DNA of 17,590 nt, from the NCBI GenBank assembly GCA_016720685.1, contig JADKKC010000060.1, forward strand, positions 1-17,590. The letters are read 5' to 3'. Each line of letters opens with the position of its first letter. Position 1 is the first letter of the stretch. The stretch comes from Zoogloea sp. GTDB taxonomy: Bacteria > Pseudomonadota > Gammaproteobacteria > Burkholderiales > Rhodocyclaceae. Made by a program: the position numbers and the translations under genes. The notes below the pieces were generated by a model. The model saw nothing but the letters and a program-made list of their open reading frames with translations, did not search any database and had not been told where the DNA came from. Below are positions 15,933-17,590 of the stretch, piece after piece.

Positions 15933-17318
15933 CTAGTCCAGCCGCGCCAGCTTGGACTTTGCCATCGGCGGATTGCGCGCGAAATAGCGCCTCAGGCCGC
16001 GCACGATGGCGTCTGCCATGCGGTCCTGGTAGGCCTCGTCGTTGAGGCGTGCTTCTTCTTCCGGGTTGGAGATGAAGGCGGTTTCTACCAGGATGGAGGG
16101 AATGTCTGGCGCCTTCAGAACCGCAAAACTGGCCTGCTCCACTTCGCCCTTGTGCAGTCGGTTGATGCCGCCGAGTTCTCCCAGCACCGCCTTGCCCACC
16201 TTCAGGCTGTCATTGATCGCGGCTGTTTGCGAAAGATCGAGGAGAGTGCGCGCGAGGTGGCTGTCCTTTACACCCAGGTTAACCCCGCCGATCAGGTCGG
16301 CTGCGTTTTCCTTCTGGGCCAGCCAGCGAGCCGCGGTGCTCGATGCTCCTTTTTCGGATAGCACGAACACCGAGCTTCCGCGCGCGGAGGGACTGATGAA
16401 GGCATCCGCGTGGATCGACACGAAAAGATCGGCCTGTACCCGGCGTGCCTTCGAAACCCGCTGCTGGAGCGGCACGAAATAATCGGCGTCGCGGGTCAGC
16501 ATGGCGCGCATGTTGGGCTGGGCATCGATTTTTGCCTTCAGGCGGCGTCCAACCGAGAGCGTGACGTGTTTTTCGAAACTGCCAGCCGCACCGACTGCGC
16601 CGGGGTCTTCGCCGCCGTGACCCGGGTCGATGGCAATGGTGATCAATCGGTTCATGCTGTCCGCGTTGTCCGGGCTGGCAGGAGTCTGCGCTTCATGGCC
16701 GGCGACGGACTCCTGGCGGGACGCTGCTGGCTCGGATTTAGGCGGGGCCTCGGCAGTCTTGCGGGGCTTTTCCTCCATGCGCTTGGGGGGCGGCGCGCCG
16801 CCAACTGCGGCTTCTTCCGGCGAAATCTTTTCCAGCAGGGCCAGCAGGGGATCGACCGGTTCGACCGGGTAGAGATCGAGTACCAGGCGATGGCCGTATT
16901 CGCCGACCGGCCGGAGCGTGAATACCTGCGGTGTGACCTCGGCCTTCAGTTCGATGACCAGGCGGACCACTCCGGGACGGTTGCGGCCCGCGCGGATCAG
17001 CTGGATGTAAGGATCCTGCCCCGTGATCTTGGTAGGAAGGGATTGCAGGATGTCGTTCAACTCGACCCCTTCGAGGTCTACGACGAGTCGCTCGGGGTTG
17101 CGCACTGACTGGTGGGTGAACACCACCGGGTCACGGCTTTCGAGGGTAATTCGCGTGTAATCCTTGGCCGGCCAGACGCGCACGGCAAGAACAGAGGTTT
17201 GGGCGGCCTGGCCGGGGCGGCTGACCAGCAGTAGCAGTGCTGCGCTGCTGGCGCCGATGAAGCGGCGTCGGTTCAGGGGCGGTGTGTGTCCGCTGCCGAG
17301 ATGAATTTTTCGAGACAT
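15933..17318 (-). CDS. amiC: N-acetylmuramoyl-L-alanine amidase AmiC
   Basis: AmiC cuts the amide bond between muramic acid and the stem peptide to separate septal peptidoglycan during division. The 461-residue protein has a Tat signal (NRRRFIGASSAALLLL, cleavage about 39), a septum-targeting AMIN domain (about 43-150), a Pro/Glu/Lys-rich linker (about 165-220) and an Amidase_3 domain (about 225-448). Zinc and catalytic residues appear as H234 (DPGHGGEDPGA), E249 (GSFEK), H303 (SIHADAF) and E412 (VETAF). The inserted helix region about 325-400 is the one that, in E. coli AmiA-C, blocks the site until EnvC or NlpD acts. The ATG at 17318 has GGAGGG 8 nt upstream and lies inside the tsaE end, overlapping it by 46 nt. 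The gene converges with the ATPase gene. Confidence 0.96.
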   Translation of the reverse strand: MSRKIHLGSGHTPPLNRRRFIGASSAALLLLVSRPGQAAQTSVLAVRVWPAKDYTRITLESRDPVVFTHQSVRNPERLVVDLEGVELNDILQSLPTKITGQDPYIQLIRAGRNRPGVVRLVIELKAEVTPQVFTLRPVGEYGHRLVLDLYPVEPVDPLLALLEKISPEEAAVGGAPPPKRMEEKPRKTAEAPPKSEPAASRQESVAGHEAQTPASPDNADSMNRLITIAIDPGHGGEDPGAVGAAGSFEKHVTLSVGRRLKAKIDAQPNMRAMLTRDADYFVPLQQRVSKARRVQADLFVSIHADAFISPSARGSSVFVLSEKGASSTAARWLAQKENAADLIGGVNLGVKDSHLARTLLDLSQTAAINDSLKVGKAVLGELGGINRLHKGEVEQASFAVLKAPDIPSILVETAFISNPEEEARLNDEAYQDRMADAIVRGLRRYFARNPPMAKSKLARLD

Positions 17319-17590
17319 TGTCGACCCTCCGTGCTCAGCGCGCGCAACTCAAGATCGCGTCCGCCGGACGCAGAAATCCGCAGTCCGATTTCGAGATCGG
17401 CCGCGGGCAGATAGGGTTGCGCGAGCTTGGGCCATTCGACCAGGCATATGCCGTCGCCTTCAAAATATTCTTCCAGGCCCGCTTCAAGGAATTCTTCTGC
17501 ATGGGTGAAACGATAAAAATCAAAGTGATATACAGCAATTCTAGAATTATTGTACGGTTCAACCAAGGTATAAGTTGGGCTCTTGACCCG
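17273..17590 (-). CDS. tsaE: tRNA threonylcarbamoyladenosine biosynthesis ATPase TsaE, partial
   Basis: The window holds the C-terminal 105 residues or so; the start and the Walker A loop lie beyond the right edge. Visible are the family motif VKSPTYTLVEPYN, the conserved YHFDFYR, the helical EEFLEAGLEEYF and GICLVEWPKLAQ, whose WP is diagnostic. TsaE is the P-loop ATPase that works with TsaB and TsaD to make t6A37 on ANN-decoding tRNAs. It is followed directly by amiC, with a 46-nt overlap, an arrangement (tsaE-ami) common in proteobacteria. The frame stays open to the window edge. Confidence 0.95.
   Translation of the reverse strand, partial: RVKSPTYTLVEPYNNSRIAVYHFDFYRFTHAEEFLEAGLEEYFEGDGICLVEWPKLAQPYLPAADLEIGLRISASGGRDLELRALSTEGRQCLEKFISAADTHRP

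Overview
The window looks like a chromosomal segment of a GC-rich betaproteobacterium. Rhodocyclales (an Azoarcus, Thauera or Aromatoleum type organism) is my best guess. It rests on the mix of sucCD, a short FimV-like protein, a DUF2889 gene, a DegS-like protease beside a Nif3-family gene, and tsaE-amiC, and on general protein character. No 16S or other marker is present, so the placement is an inference.

Layout. Bases 1-3808 are a pile-up of three insertion sequences, all with genes on the minus strand. First is an IS66-family element running off the left edge, with intact tnpA but broken tnpB and tnpC. Next is the right-hand end of an IS21-family element, a decayed istB tail plus terminal repeats. 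Last is an apparently intact IS630-family element with 17-bp perfect inverted repeats. The IS630 end lies 23 bp from the stop codon of a conserved chromosomal gene, so the mobile block abuts core sequence. Bases 3832-10772 are core genes: a membrane-anchored HtrA/DegS-like protease (-), divergent from a Nif3/YbgI-family metal protein (+), then a FimV-like protein (-), a DUF2889 protein (+), and sucC-sucD (+) ending in a strong rho-independent terminator. The sucC gene follows a structured leader of about 230 nt.

Bases 11000-15907 form a plus-strand cluster that is the most interesting part: a PP2C-type protein phosphatase, an FHA-domain protein with a second degenerate FHA-like half, a possible 41-residue small protein, a metallo-beta-lactamase-fold protein resembling class II cyclic-nucleotide phosphodiesterases, and a large GspE/PilB-type secretion ATPase with an N-terminal GAF domain. 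Together they suggest phospho-threonine signalling, and perhaps cyclic-nucleotide signalling, acting on a type II/type IV pilus-like motor. No kinase, PilC/GspF or pilin gene is in the window. This reading is a hypothesis from gene order and domains.

Bases 15933-17590 are on the minus strand: amiC (Tat-exported, AMIN plus Amidase_3) overlapping the 3' end of tsaE, which continues past the right edge. I found no tRNA, rRNA, CRISPR array or replication origin.
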